Positions 12,070 to 23,150 are shown, counted from the first letter of the stretch. The stretch: DNA of 64,000 nucleotides from Leguminivora glycinivorella (GCF_023078275.1 NC_062983.1:6255001-6319000); one strand, 5' to 3'. Program-made: numbers and translations. The notes: generated by a model not told the origin, from the letters alone.

Positions 12070-12679
12070 AGGGTGCATTAGGGTAATTCCGAAGCACAGA
12101 AATTCTTGGGTAATTTCGAAAGGGGAATCTTGATATGATGGAAATAATGGTGACTTCTATGTGACTTTCGAAATTAGATGACTTTTCTAATTATTATTAT
12201 TATAAACTGGTCAGTGATTGACCTAGCTTAGTCGCACCTGATGGAAAGTGACGACAACGCCGAAGTTTTAACTCACTGGTTCAGTAATAGCATATTCAAT
12301 CTTGACTTGAATACACCCAGATTGTGTTCGGCCGGGAATAAAATATATAGATAGATAGATAGATAGAAGCTTTATTTGAATGCTGCAATAACACACAATT
12401 ACAAATGCAACACAGAACAACAACAAGAAAAAAGAAATCAAACATACAACTGACTTAATATTACGTATACAACATGCAAAACAAAATGCTTACCTACACT
12501 GCGTGCATTGCAGTAAAAACAAAAAGGTTCCGACTCAGGTAAACGCTTCACCCTTTCGAGTGAGGCACTGATATTCTGCCGGTACCCAGATCACGTTACA
12601 GTTAAATAAAGAAATGTGTATAAATGAAGAAATAGGTTAATTTGAATATAGGTACTTTCTAAATTACCCCAATGCACCT
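12070..12679. mobile_element. ~610-bp element with AGGTGCATT ends
   Basis: The left end AGGGTGCATTAGGGTAATTC and the inverted right end AGGTGCATTGGGGTAATTTA match over ~25 bp with a few mismatches. A LINE 3' end lies inside (12345-12600). A segment with similar ends and similar length is at 62377-62985. Confidence 0.5.
12345..12600 (-). mobile_element. LINE 3' end, antisense, (CTAT)n tail
   Basis: Reading on the minus strand, a short 3' region ends in AATAAAGCTTC followed by (TATC)n at 12346-12366. This is the shape of a truncated non-LTR retrotransposon. The 5' limit is uncertain and no coding sequence was recognised. Confidence 0.6.
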
Positions 12680-13238
12680 GAATCTCCAAACTACATGCTC
12701 ACATTTTCTACACACTACTCTACCCGTTACATAATCTATTCACTATCTTACCAATAACTACCCTACTTGTTACATACACAGTAGGTAAATAATACATAAT
12801 CTATTCACTATTACTTACCTAATTCATATTTCACCCTCACTTCACATACCTCTATGCAATAAGAAAGCTTATATTGCCTAGCCCTATCACAAAACTCTAT
12901 TATGCATACATACATAATAATGCATTTTATGTATTCCTAATAATAGGAGACCCCTATTTCGCTAGGATAGGCGAGGGTGTAACTTACGAAGAGAATTGAA
13001 CGCTATTGTGTAGAGAATTGGGTGGAAGTTTAGTTGATTAGTGAGGGTGTATATTTTTTAATTGTTTATATAAACGGAGTCTATAATAGATTATTAAATG
13101 AGAATGTTGAGTGTAACTAAATGGTAATCGATTTGTTAGCAGTAGATTTTTGTTTTGCAATATTATTTTTACATATTTACCTACCTAATAATACTTTTAA
13201 AAAGTTTTTTTGCAAAAATACATTTTCAGTACAGACAG
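12680..13238. other. No gene recognised
   Basis: AT-rich with CATACATACATAATAATGC-type simple sequence. No gene or clear element. Confidence 0.45.
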
Positions 13239-13239
13239 T

Positions 13240-13455
13240 GTTTTTTTTACGCACTAGTGCGAGAAGTTGTTCATTATATGCCAGGTCGAAACTTCGGAGG
13301 CTCATCTGTACTGAAAAACGTCGTACGATACACGTGCGAAAAGGAAATTCGTAACTCGTGTCGATTTAAAACACTAGCTCCCTTCGGTCGTGTTTTAATT
13401 TATCGCCACTCGTTTCGGACTTCCTTTTTTTCGCACTAGTATCGTAATGTACTAT
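13240..13455 (+). repeat. Dispersed repeat C, copy 1
   Basis: Bounded by CGCACTAGT words (about 13247 and 13433). It contains AGGTCGAAACTTCGGAGGC, CTGTACTGAAAAACGTCGTA and CGGTCGTGTTTTAATTTATC. Other copies form the palindrome at 31550-31880 and a fragment at 41272-41420. Short open frames here are by-products of the repeat. Confidence 0.75.
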
Positions 13456-13470
13456 TTTGCAAAAAAAAAA

Positions 13471-13757
13471 AAAACATTTTTGGCACAAGATTTTATAGCC
13501 GACTCTACCTTTCTTTCAATAGTCATCTACTGCTCTCTGAGACGGTTCTAAAGACCCCTTACTCGATAAGGATACGACGTTTCATAACAGAGATCCTATG
13601 ACCACCTTTCTGCTCCATCATCAGATCAGCTCCATGATAGCATAATATTGCCATGTGATTTACATATGGGTGCAAAATTTTAGCTCAATCGGAAACCAGG
13701 AAGAGGGTCTTTAGCTTCTACGTTTTGACCCAAACTAACATACAAGGCAAGTTGAAT
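13471..13757 (+). repeat. Dispersed repeat D, copy 1
   Basis: The shared order with 47625-47945 is TTTTTGGCACAAG, CATCTACTGCTCTC, GATACGACGTTTCATAACAG, TCTGCTCCATCATCAGATCA, GTGATTTACATAT and CTTCTACGTTTTGACCCAAA. Non-coding. Confidence 0.8.
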
Positions 13758-13776
13758 AAATGCTTGTAATTTAAAT

Positions 13777-14016
13777 TTTGAAAAAACCCCCGACCGCGAC
13801 ATAGTGGACCGATTTTCATAAAACATGGCTATGAACACTCCCGACTAACTCAGCTTTTAAACAAAAAAAACTAAATCTAAATCGGTTCATCCGTTCGGGA
13901 GCTACGATGCCACAGACAGACACACACAGATATAGACAGACAAACAGACAGACAGACACACACAGACAGACACATCAAACTTATAACACCCCGTCGTTTT
14001 TGCGTCGGGGGTTAAA
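13777..14016 (+). mobile_element. AAAACCCCCGAC...GTCGGGGGTT element with CAGA microsatellite
   Basis: Short inverted ends (AACCCCCGAC and GTCGGGGGTT), CGGTTCATCCGTTCGGGAGC in the middle, and an (ACAG)n/(ACAC)n tract at 13912-13976. I recognise this as a frequent lepidopteran element. Only one copy is present here. Confidence 0.75.
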
Positions 14017-14036
14017 AATAATAATAATAATAATAA

Positions 14037-15440
14037 GCCCCCAGGGCAGCTTGTGGCGAGCTGAATGGGAAGTGGCGTCCCTTGGGTCCCATGCCCCCGA
14101 GAGTCGATCAGATCCCTCCCTCTGCCTTGCCTTCATTGGCCGGCCGGAGTGAACACTGAGCAGGGGTCGCAGGACTCTCACCTCTGGCTTGCCTTAACCG
14201 GCCGTCCAGAGTGGGGTGCCAGAGCTATATGCTTGCAGGGTGGAAGTGAAATATGCATAAGACGCGAGTTGGCACAGTGGCTGTTTCGTACAGACTGGGT
14301 AGAAAGCGGCGCACACCTCTCCACACCCTGAGCCGCTCACGCTATGTTGTGCCCTTGTCGCTCCGTGCGAGCGGCCGTTTTCGGGGACCCATATAGTGAG
14401 TTGGCGAGTCACCACCTGCCTATTTTGTCATGTTTTGTAACATATGAGTAAGGCAGGTGCCATAGTTTTTCCAATAGCACCGGTTACGAATCCACTAGCA
14501 ACTCAACATAATAGCCCGGTTTCTTTTTGTACCTTTATCTTACAATAGTTCTACACTAACCGGGGCTTGTCCTTGGGTGCATTACTATAGTGCGGACAGG
14601 GATAATCGCTGGTTTGTGTCACATTACATTTAGATTAAACTGTTCTAAAGGGCCTCTGCGCTGTTGGCTTCGGCCCCACGTATGCCTTACAAAGGTCCGG
14701 GACCCCATGGTCCCGAGATATGTAAAGAACAAACATAATAATAATAATAATAAGCCCCCAGGGCAGCTTGTGGCGAGCTGAATGGGAAGTGGCGTCCCTT
14801 GGGTCCCATGCCCCCGAGAGTCGGTCAGGCCCCTCCCTCCGGCTTGCCTTCACTGGCCGGCCGGTGTGAACACTGAGCAGGGGCCGCAGGACTCTCACCT
14901 CTGGCTTGCCTTAACCGGCCGTCCAGAGTGGGGTGCCAGAGCTATATGCTTGCAGGGTGGAAGTGAAATATGCATAAGACGCGAGTTGGCACAGTGGCTG
15001 TTTCGTACAGACTGGGTAGAAAGCGGCGCACACCTCTCCGCACCCTGAGCCGCTCACGAAATGTTGTCCCCTTGTCGCTCCGTGCGAGCGGCCGTTTTCG
15101 GGGACCCATATAGTGAGTTGGCGAGTCACCGCCTGCCTATTTTGTCATGTTTTATAACATATGAGCAAGGCAGGTGCCATAGTATTTCCGATAGTACCGG
15201 TTACCAATCCACCAGCAACTCAACCTAATAGCCTGGTTTCTTTTTGTACCATTTTCTTACAATAGTTCTACATTAACCGGGGTTTGTCCTTGGGTGCATT
15301 ACTATAGTGCAGACAGGGATAATCGCCGGTTAGTGTCACATTACTTTTTAAATTAAACTGTCTTAAAGGGCCTCTGCGCTGTTGGCTTCGGCCCCACGCA
15401 CGCCTCCCAAAAGTCCGGGACCCCATGGTCCCGAGAACTG
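14037..15440. repeat. 717-bp tandem duplication joined by (TAA)n
   Basis: Unit 1 starts at 14037 (GCCCCCAGGGCAGCTTGTGG) and unit 2 at 14754, giving a period of 717-718 bp. Each unit ends with GGACCCCATGGTCCCGAGA and then a TAA-rich tract, and another (TAA)n precedes unit 1. The units are very similar, differing by scattered substitutions. I recognise the sequence as a known GC-richer lepidopteran repeat. The (TAA)n junctions resemble 3' tails of some LINEs, so the pair could be tandem insertions or a real duplication. Frames of about 88 codons recur in both units but lack a known domain. Confidence 0.8.
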
Positions 15441-15442
15441 GA

Positions 15443-15590
15443 AAAGATAATAATAATATATACTTTATTGTACACCACTTATTGACAAAGCGTGACAGAT
15501 GTCTTATCCACGTGGATAAGTGATAAAATTAGAAGCATGATACGCCGGCACGAAGCAACTCGGTAAGGACATTGTGAGTTAGAATCCAAC
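15443..15590 (-). mobile_element. Probable antisense LINE 3' tail
   Basis: On the minus strand a GTACAATAAAGTATATATTA segment ends in a (TTA)n-like tail at about 15445-15460, as in a truncated LINE. The extent to the right is unclear. Confidence 0.4.
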
Positions 15591-15593
15591 ACG

Positions 15594-15919
15594 GGAAGCA
15601 TGGTCGCGCGATAAACGATAAAACATCTGGCCGTCCCTATCCCACTTACAAATAGTGCGATAGGGATGGCTTGATGTTTTATCATTTATCGCGAGACTAT
15701 GTTTGCCTGTCGTAATCATGATCGCGCGATAAACGATAAAACATCGGGCCGTCCCTATCCCACTTACAAAAAGTGTGATAGGGATGGCCCGCCAGGCAAG
15801 TATGGTCGCGCGATAAACGCTAAAACATCAGGCCGTCCCTATCACACTTACAAATAGTGCGTAAATAAATGATATCGGTGCTGATGTTTTATCATTTATC
15901 GTGCGACCATACTTGCCTG
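15594..15919. mobile_element. Cluster of three hairpin MITEs
   Basis: Three adjacent foldback units (15594-15709, 15716-15790, 15793-15919). Arms read GGTCGCGCGATAAACGATAA / TTATCATTTATCGCGCGACC, and the core is GGCCGTCCCTATC...GATAGGGACGGCC around a TACAAAT loop. The outer end is CAGGCAAGTATGG. The second copy lost its right arm and the third has an altered right core. A fourth, half copy is at 40194-40275. Folded as single strands, the intact ones would form stems of ~50 bp. Confidence 0.85.
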
Positions 15920-15920
15920 C

Positions 15921-16165
15921 ATCTAAATTAATACAACAATTTAATTGGGAAAAGAAGCGCCGCTTTTCAAAAATCTAGTACTACTTACTCTGTTTAAATG
16001 GACTTACTCATGGCTACAGACTAGCCGAGGCGAAGACGTGGCCTACGATGGAGCTCACCCAGAAGGTTCCACACCCTTGATTGCTGGGTTACTGGGCTGG
16101 ATTGGGCTGCTGGGTTATATGCTGTGAAATATAGACGACGGCAAATAATCAGATATGTACGGTAC
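15921..16165. other. No gene recognised
   Basis: A 60-codon frame lies here without a family signature. Confidence 0.4.
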
Positions 16166-16167
16166 TT

Positions 16168-16425
16168 ACGTGGAGATAGTTGAAGGGATGGAGAGTGACA
16201 TAGGCTATATTTTTTCTTCTTTCTAGCGCGAGCGAAGCCGCGGGCAAAAGCTAGTGTTATTATAAATGGGAAAGTGTGCGTCTCTGTTTGTTTGTCCGTC
16301 TTTCACGGCAAAACGAAGCGACGAATTGACGTGATTTTTTAAGTGGAGATAGTTGAAGGGATGGTGAGTGACATAGGCTACTTTTTGTCTGTTTCTAACG
16401 CGAGCGAAGCCGCGGGAGAATGCTA
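16168..16425 (+). mobile_element. Element L, two copies in tandem
   Basis: A 5'-truncated copy (16168-16256, ending GGCAAAAGCTAGT) is followed directly by a nearly full copy (16257-16425, ending GCGGGAGAATGCTAGT). The shared CTAGT junction suggests insertion of one copy next to the end of the other. Confidence 0.8.
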
Positions 16426-16494
16426 GTATAATATTTAAAAAAAAACTGGTCATAGAGATTCCAAATTTGTCACGTAGGTTTCTTATATAAGGTG

Positions 16495-16613
16495 TAGAGC
16501 ATTAAGAATGATTTTTCAAAATACACCTCCTAAAGGGGATGAAATGGTGAAAGGTTTGTATGGGAAAACAAGATTAGATTAGTACGCGGGCAAACCCGCG
16601 GGAAAAAGCTAGT
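16495..16613 (+). repeat. Short repeat with GCGGGAAAAAGCTAGT end
   Basis: CTAAAGGGGATGAAATGG, then GTTTGTATGGGAAAA and a 3' end like element L. I recognise it as another common lepidopteran repeat sharing the same terminus. Confidence 0.6.
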
Positions 16614-18275
16614 CATATTGATTACCTAAGGGATTTTTTTAATTAAATAGGTACCTACCTATTAATTTTAAATTCGAGAGGTAAACTGCATATATCTACA
16701 TCCGCGAAGGAAGTCAAAGTTGATGTATGTGAATTTGTGAAGTCCCTAATCCGCATTGGCTATAGACCAATTGGAGGAAATAATTGAGCCTAATAATATC
16801 ATCCCACTGCTGGGCAGAGGCATACCCTTTCTTCTTCCATTCTGCACGGTTTTGAACAACGTATTTTATATACTAAGCACAGAATTAGATTTAGATCGAA
16901 GAAACAAGTTCATTTATTTTATTTGTATAGGGGCAGAGCGTGTCAGATTTTGTACTGAAGTTGTTACTTGCCTGTGATTTTAAATATGTCTCAGGCCCTT
17001 GATCGTTCATAATGTTTGTGTTAGTGCAATCAAATATCACGGTAACGAGGCATTTTCATGTTTTTGTTGACTTCAACTTACAAAAATTTAAGCCCGGAAG
17101 CTGCAAGCTGCGATTAAAGACGAATTAACTCAGTGGATTTTACTGAGTTCATTTGACACGCTAAGTAGATACGTTTGCTTGATCTATGGTATATATGACC
17201 TCTGTGATACTAATTTTATTAATAACCAACCCCTCATATATTAAAATCTCTTTCTAAAGAGTTTATAAAACCCCGCTAAACATTATATATCCCAAAAACC
17301 AATATTCCTAACCTAAAAACTTCCCTGCAATATTTTCCTGAACCCCGTTTTTAAGCGTTAAGTTTCACAAAAAGCGTCCGCCATCTTAAATTCGCGTTAG
17401 GCGTCACAAACGACCTTTTTGTGAAAAAACCTAAGTACGACACCATTATACATACATAATATACGAAGATAGCGGTGATTATCCCTACTACAACCTAAAA
17501 GTAACTTTAAAATTGTTGGGATTGAGTTGAGTTTGGCGTGGGAGGGTAAGGGCGTTTTTTTGTGCTTATATTTTAGCGCGTAGGGGTCGCCGAGGCACAT
17601 TTAGCCACCCCCTACCAGGCGATGTCTTCTGCCGGTTCGGTTATATTATTAATATCACCGCGCGAAAAATGGCTCTTCACAAGAAAACTGTTGTTTACCC
17701 TGTAAATAATAGCCTATATATATAAAGGGATGGCTAGGGTTATAAATTAAAGGCTTTGTATGAAAATGTAGCATTAATTCATGCGGTTTTTTGCTCTTTT
17801 CGAGAAAGGACTTTATTTTGCGGAGCTACTTTGAGCTATAAAAATGGCGATTGAGGGTAGCCTGTGTTTTATGGTAATGTTTTGATACCCTCACCTGCTT
17901 TGTTGTTCGCTTTTGGGAATAAATGTGTCGTTTATTTTGTTATATAATGGCCGTACTGAATTGAGCATTGAACGGTTTAGTTTAAGCTGTCGGAGGAAAA
18001 GGGATGAGCATTTCGTCTCCATATAGGTAGTGAATTTTCCTCCTTGATTAATGAAACAAAAGAAAATATTTCATTTACGTTTATCAAGTGTATTAATAAA
18101 ACGCATCTATTAACTTTTAACAATTTATGGTTTTTTGATGATAAAAACCATGTAAAATCCAGTTTTCAATTCTTTTTAAATGGTGCATAACTATGATAAT
18201 TCAAAAAATCAAAATAAAGGTAGGGGCAGTCAATATATTTTTCTAACAATTTACTTAGATACTTTTAATTCGTGA
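16614..18275. other. No gene recognised
   Basis: The piece TCCCACTGCTGGGCAGAGGC at 16803-16822 is a short dispersed repeat also present at 63621. The rest has no recognisable feature; the 17380-17640 part is slightly richer in GC and may be single-copy. Confidence 0.45.
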
Positions 18276-18277
18276 GT

Positions 18278-18400
18278 TTTTTAACCGCCGCCTCAAATCT
18301 CTCAAGGAAGGTGGTTCTCAATTCGTCTGTATTTTTTTTAATGTTTCTTCTACTATATCTCCGTCGTTACTGGACTGATTTTGAAAAAAAAAATTTTTTT
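18278..18400 (+). repeat. Dispersed GTTCTCAATTCGTCTGTATT repeat
   Basis: TTTTTTAACCGCCGCC, AAGGTGGTTCTCAATTCGTC and CTCCGTCGTTACTGGACTGA in order match a common lepidopteran repeat known to me. Its limits are approximate. Confidence 0.55.
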
Positions 18401-18493
18401 ATTGTTTTATGGCACATCTTTTAATTTTACTTCTGTCTCCAGAGCCTCTACCGTGAGTATGACGTTGAAGAATACCCTACTCGATGACGTATT

Positions 18494-18692
18494 GGGTAAT
18501 TCCATGTAACAGAGTAATGTAAGTGACCAATTATTTGCATGTTTTTTTATTCATGGTGCTAATTTAAATATCAATATATCTAAGGATTAAAAGTAGGCTT
18601 ATCTAGAGATAAATTAAGACTTCAATTTGCATCATAAATAAAAAAACATGCAATGAAGTGGTCACTTACATTACAGTTACGTGGAATTGCCC
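18494..18692. mobile_element. MITE with ~60-bp TIRs and TATT target duplication
   Basis: The left end GGGTAATTCCATGTAACAGA and the inverted right end GGGCAATTCCACGTAACTGT are followed by matching AATGTAAGTGACCA and GCATGTTTTTTTATT. TATT is found directly outside both ends (18490-18493, 18693-18696). 199 bp, no coding capacity. Confidence 0.85.
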
Positions 18693-18921
18693 TATTAATA
18701 AACGCTACGGAAAATGTATGTAATTTTTTTAGTAAGTAACCGCTTGGGGGCGCTATTCAATTCCATTCTTCTATCTATAGATATAATCGTTGTGGTACTA
18801 GCTACCTACATACATCATAATTCACTTGCACTTTTCCCATTATTTGGGGTTGGCGCAGTAGGGCCATTTTTTTCAAAGTTACCCCACTTATTTTGTAACA
18901 TGGGTATTTTTTACGCGATTA

Positions 18922-19108
18922 CTCAAAATCGCGAGGTCTTTCAATCTTGAGAGAAGAAAAAAGTCCCAAGATTTCCATACATTTTTCAAACCTTTAATTC
19001 CGTTATCGCCATACAAAACGTATAAAAAAAATGGTAACAGAATGGAAAAAAAACCTTGGGACACTTTTTTCTCCTATTACAATTGAAAGAGCTCGCGATT
19101 CTGAGTGA
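18922..19108. mobile_element. Foldback MITE F, copy 1
   Basis: Ends CTCAAAATCGCGAGGTCTTT and inverted CTCAGAATCGCGAGCTCTTT. GTCCCAAG and CTTGGGAC form the inner arms around CCATACATTTTTC. A second copy is at 19849-20033. Confidence 0.8.
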
Positions 19109-19848
19109 AAACTACATAAAAAATTCCAAATCCAAAAAAAATTTGGGGTGGACAACTTTGATCTTTTTCTTCCATTCCTCTCTATCAGCTGCCATTTCCA
19201 TACTCAAAACTTGTAAGCTCATAGCAAACTTCACACAGTCTACCTTTTTTAGGCCTTTCGCTACCTTTGTATCCCCTTCATATTTATTTACCAGGATATG
19301 CAAAACATAAATTAATTTGAATAGGTACCTATTATAAAATGTCAAAATCTCAGGTAGGTACACCGGAAACTAAGTAACAAATAATAACATAAGTACGAGT
19401 ATAATCAAACACACACACAACCTCTACTCGTATTCGGACAGCTGGTCGGAAACCTAAGTTTGTACAACTGCGTTGGTCAAACAATCGATTATCGGTTCTT
19501 AGAAATCGATACCTACTTGTAATCAATAGTGTTTTGTTTGCGCGCCCGTCTATGAACAAACAACGCAACGGTAGTCAAACTAAGAGACTGGTCACAACGG
19601 CGGTTTGTTACGTCTGTCAAATAATACAAATTCATCTTAGCAAATGGAAATCCGTGATCTCTGCCTACCCCTCTGGGAAAGAGACGCGAGTGTATGTAAA
19701 TATAATTCGACATTATACAGAATCCTCCTACGCTCTATAAATGCAGTTGTAGTTATTGTTCAGTTCCAGACTGCACATGTATAATTGAGAATTTCTTTTT
19801 TTTGCCAATAATTATTTTTTTATTTTTTTAGGGAATTTTAGGTCAATT
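19109..19848. other. No gene recognised
   Basis: Overlapping short frames on both strands (up to 84 codons) show no family resemblance. Confidence 0.45.
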
Positions 19849-20033
19849 GTACTCAGAATCACGAGTACTTTCAATCTCATAGGGAGACAAAAAGTGTCCC
19901 AGAATTTCCATACATTTTTGTTACATTCCTCTTTTGTTACCCCATACAACATGTACGGAAAATGGTAACAAAATAAGAAAAAATCGTGATGGGACAATTT
20001 TTTTTACTACTAGAATTGAAAAGGCTAGTAATT
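19849..20033. mobile_element. Foldback MITE F, copy 2
   Basis: Same layout as the copy 0.9 kb to the left: CTCAGAATCACGAGTACTTT, GTGTCCCAGAATTTCCATAC, GTTACCCCATACAACATGTA, then the inverted right arm ending AATTCTGAG. Confidence 0.8.
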
Positions 20034-20620
20034 CTGAGTAGAAATAGCATATTTTTTTTTTCAAAAATATCACACTTCATAAAAGTGGCAAAAAAAAAAG
20101 AAATGCTCATTTCTAATATTTACATATAGTAAGGTCGGCCTGCAATGCCTACAATTTTGTTATAGTTGACTGCAATATTGCAGGGAACGTTACGCAATAA
20201 CTTTACCGGTTTAGTTTTGGTTCAAAATTTCACCCTCAAACATAATCGCTCGCTCAAATTGATTGTTTACTTAGTTGTAAACTTTTATTGTTTGTTTTTT
20301 TTTTCATGTTCTTATTTACTGTTTTTTTTTTTAATTTTATGACGCATTGGATTTATCTGTAATGTCATTGAAACATGTTTTCAAATGAATAAATAAATAA
20401 ATAATCCCGCATGACTCTATAGGTACCTACAGAAACAACATAATTTCCATGCATTACTTTTTCAGTTCGCCGGAAAATATGGACATAAACTCCTCAGAAG
20501 TGTTTTTTATTGATACTTTGAGTGTGCGAGCCCACTCGCACCTTCAGTACGTACAATAGGTATTGATCTTTTAGTACATGCATTTCAAAAACTAGACGAC
20601 TTTTAGCAATTCGGCAAATC
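20034..20620. other. No gene recognised
   Basis: T-rich tracts and an AATAAATAAATAAATAA run near 20387-20403 that may be an old poly(A)-like tail. Confidence 0.45.
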
Positions 20621-20630
20621 GCCATAGACA

Positions 20631-20945
20631 GTGAGAGTTTCCGAAACAACTTTTCCCGCGCCACAGATAAACAAAACTCATAAGACACAACCCATAAGCA
20701 AAAAGGCCACAATCGATAGAATCGATACGTGTCAATCGAGCCCGGCCATCGACTCCGCCCGAGTGTCGGCGATCGTCAACATTCGGTTTATTTCCTTTTT
20801 CTTTCCCGCGCCCGTGGCCGAGTTAGAGGTTATTGTTCCGTTTTTAAAATGCGCGCCAATTTCAACGGTAATAGAATGGAATTTTTCGGCGTCAACTTTT
20901 CGTTTCTTCGTTTTTTGCGATTTCGATGAATCGATGCTTGTGTGA
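20631..20945. promoter_or_regulatory. GC-richer single-copy island with ATCGAT/CGATA words
   Basis: This stretch stands out from its surroundings: CCCGCGCC, CCGGCCATCGACTCCGCC and CCCGCGCCCGTGGCCG, with clustered CGATA-type words (AATCGATAGAATCGATACG at 20711-20729, GAATCGATGC near 20929). In Drosophila such words bind BEAF-32 or DREF at boundaries and housekeeping promoters; transfer to this genome is inference. Open frames of 104 and 66 codons overlap it in different frames, and the 104-codon one begins at a GTG, so I do not call a gene. Confidence 0.3.
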
Positions 20946-21106
20946 GATTTGGCGATTAAAAAGGCGGATGGATGACAGTTTGTGGGTGTAATTTTTATTA
21001 TTTGGCTTGTTGGGAAAGACTATCGGTGAATACACGGGTGAATTGCTCTATACACTTCACTAATTTATAAATACATAATATATTATGCAGCTAGGTATAA
21101 TATGTA

Positions 21107-21295
21107 TACATAAACTCACGCCTGTATTCCCAAATCCTTAAGTTCCAATGAAGGCTTGAAATAATAAGAAATCATAATATTGCACATGGACAATGAAATG
21201 TTCATTGGACATTGACAATTTTGCTAGCCCATCGCCCTGTCCACACCAAATTTGAACCAATGTCCCACAGTCGACTTCTACAACGCCCATAATTC
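21107..21295 (+). repeat. Degenerate CACGCCTGTATTCCC repeat
   Basis: Weak full-length match to 1168-1435: ACTCACGCCTGTATTCCC start, CCAATGTCCCACAGTCGACT and ACAACGCCCAT end. Confidence 0.6.
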
Positions 21296-21788
21296 AACTT
21301 AAAACTGTATTACCCTAGAAAGCTGCTGTAAGAAGTAGACAGTGATTGAGCAACTGATAAACTACACAATTTTATTGTAGTTAAATTAAACTATAAATTT
21401 ATGTATATAAGTAATAATATAATATTATTACGAACTAAGACAGAAGTAAACATTTTTCATAAAAGAAGGTAAACAACTTAAAAGTAAACAAGCCTGGTTG
21501 CCATGGAATATGTAGAAAATAAATTCTTCCAAACAGGCGTGAAAAATAAAATACCTACCTACCTACGTACCAATTTTTCGTGTTCGTTTTAGGTTTGCAA
21601 TCTCTGCCGTAGGTAATTGTACAAAAAACAGAGTGCTTCAGTAGTAAGGCAGGGGTAACAAAGCATGGAATAATCAGAGATCAGCTCAGGCTCATTGTCA
21701 AGTAGGCATAATATAATTTTTTTTGTAGGTATTTTCAGTGTTGGGAAAAATATTTTGAGAAAAAGCTACTACAGAGCGACCCAGATTT
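21296..21788. other. No gene recognised
   Basis: AT-rich with TACCTACCTACCTACGTACC simple sequence near 21552. Confidence 0.45.
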
Positions 21789-21789
21789 T

Positions 21790-21830
21790 TAGGGTTCCGT
21801 AGTCAACTAGGAACCCTTATAGTTTCGCCA

Positions 21831-21906
<76 letters not shown>

Positions 21907-22338
21907 CGTCCGTCCGTCCGCGGATAATCTCAGTGATGATAGAAAGCTGAAATTTGGTACCAATAGGTATATATATCAATCACGCCGACAAAGTGGTAAA
22001 ATAAAAAGTGGAAAAAAATGTTTTGTTAGGGTACCCCCCTCTACATGTGAAGTGGGGACCGTTTTTTTTTTTCATTTCAACCCCAACGTGTGATATATTG
22101 TTGGATAGTTATTTATATTTTCGGAAATAATCGCTCCTAAAGGAAAAAAAAGTGTCCCCCCCTCTAACTTTTGAACCATATGTTTAAAATATATGAAAAA
22201 ATCACAAAAGTAGAACTTAATAAAGACTTTCTAGGAAAATTGTTTTGAACTTGATGGGTTCAATAGTTTTTGAGAAAAATACGGAAAGCAACGGAACCCT
22301 ACACTGAGCGTGACCCGACACGCTCTTGGCCGTTTTTT
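21790..22338 (+). mobile_element. GGGTTCCGTA element (M), divergent copy with long (TCTG)n
   Basis: Begins AGGGTTCCGTAGTC and ends CAACGGAACCCTACACTGAG CG...CGACACGCTCTTGGCCG. It carries an uninterrupted (TCTG)n at about 21831-21900 followed by (TCCG)5. Same architecture as 11341-11935 but clearly a different subfamily. Confidence 0.75.
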
Positions 22339-22890
22339 TTATTTAACAATTCGTTTAATTCTCTCAAAACGCAGTTGGACTTTGACCATAAGTACATTTT
22401 GACTTTTTGGGTATTACGAGTAGGAGTATAATAAGAATACCACGGACATGGTTGGCTGAACGTTGAAAGTATATTAAAATTATTCCTTTTTCTTATACAG
22501 CGCGTAAACGTAATAAGGGCGATAAATGAAACCAGGCGTATAATTCAATATTGTTGTCATTAATTAAGAGGTGTTTTTGATTTACTCTTAATTTTCACCC
22601 CATAATGAATTTTTGAAAAAAATCTCAGCAGCAATGTACTGTAAACGTGGTTGCGATGACAATCAATGACAACTGTCAACGAGCGTTTAACGGGAGTGTG
22701 TTTGCATTACGTTGCGGGCCGAATTAATTTGTATGGATAAAAAAATATTTCAATTTTAAGTAAAAGTTATCTAATTACATTTTATACGTCCTATACTCAC
22801 CACCGTTAAAAGGTTCGCCTGTATTAGGTTTACACCCTTATATAACTATTGATAACTAGTAATTAATTACGGATAATTATAAAGAGAAAA
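22339..22890. other. No gene recognised
   Basis: No recognisable feature. Confidence 0.45.
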
Positions 22891-22892
22891 AT

Positions 22893-23150
22893 AAATGAAC
22901 AAGTATTGGAGCAAGTCGGGGAGAAGAGATCTCTGCTAACAACAATCGAAAATAGAAGGGGAAACATGTTGGGGCACCTGATACGGCACGATACTTACCT
23001 ACATAAAATCAATAATCGAAGGGCGAATAGAAAAGAGGAGAGGCAGGGGAAGACCGAGGCGTGCGTTTTTATACCAACTTAAAGAGAAGACCAACGTAGT
23101 GACGTATTAGGACCTTAAAAAAGCGGCAGATATGACGATGAATTATGTAC
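22893..23150 (+). pseudogene. Decayed LINE C-terminal fragment
   Basis: Conceptual translation gives EQVGEKRSLLTTIENRR, GNMLGHLIRHD and an RRANRKEERQGK-type basic stretch. These match the C-terminal GH(L/V)xRHD and GRxxGRP-type segment common to many lepidopteran endonuclease/reverse-transcriptase LINEs. Frames shift afterwards. Only the end of the protein is left. Confidence 0.7.

Noticed and set aside
15594..15919. CRISPR-like array
   Set aside because: The repeats are palindromic whole MITEs of unequal length with no uniform spacers, and the genome is eukaryotic.
20631..20945. 104-codon plus-strand open frame
   Set aside because: It begins at a GTG, overlaps another frame, and has no recognisable domain. 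Kept only as a possible regulatory island.
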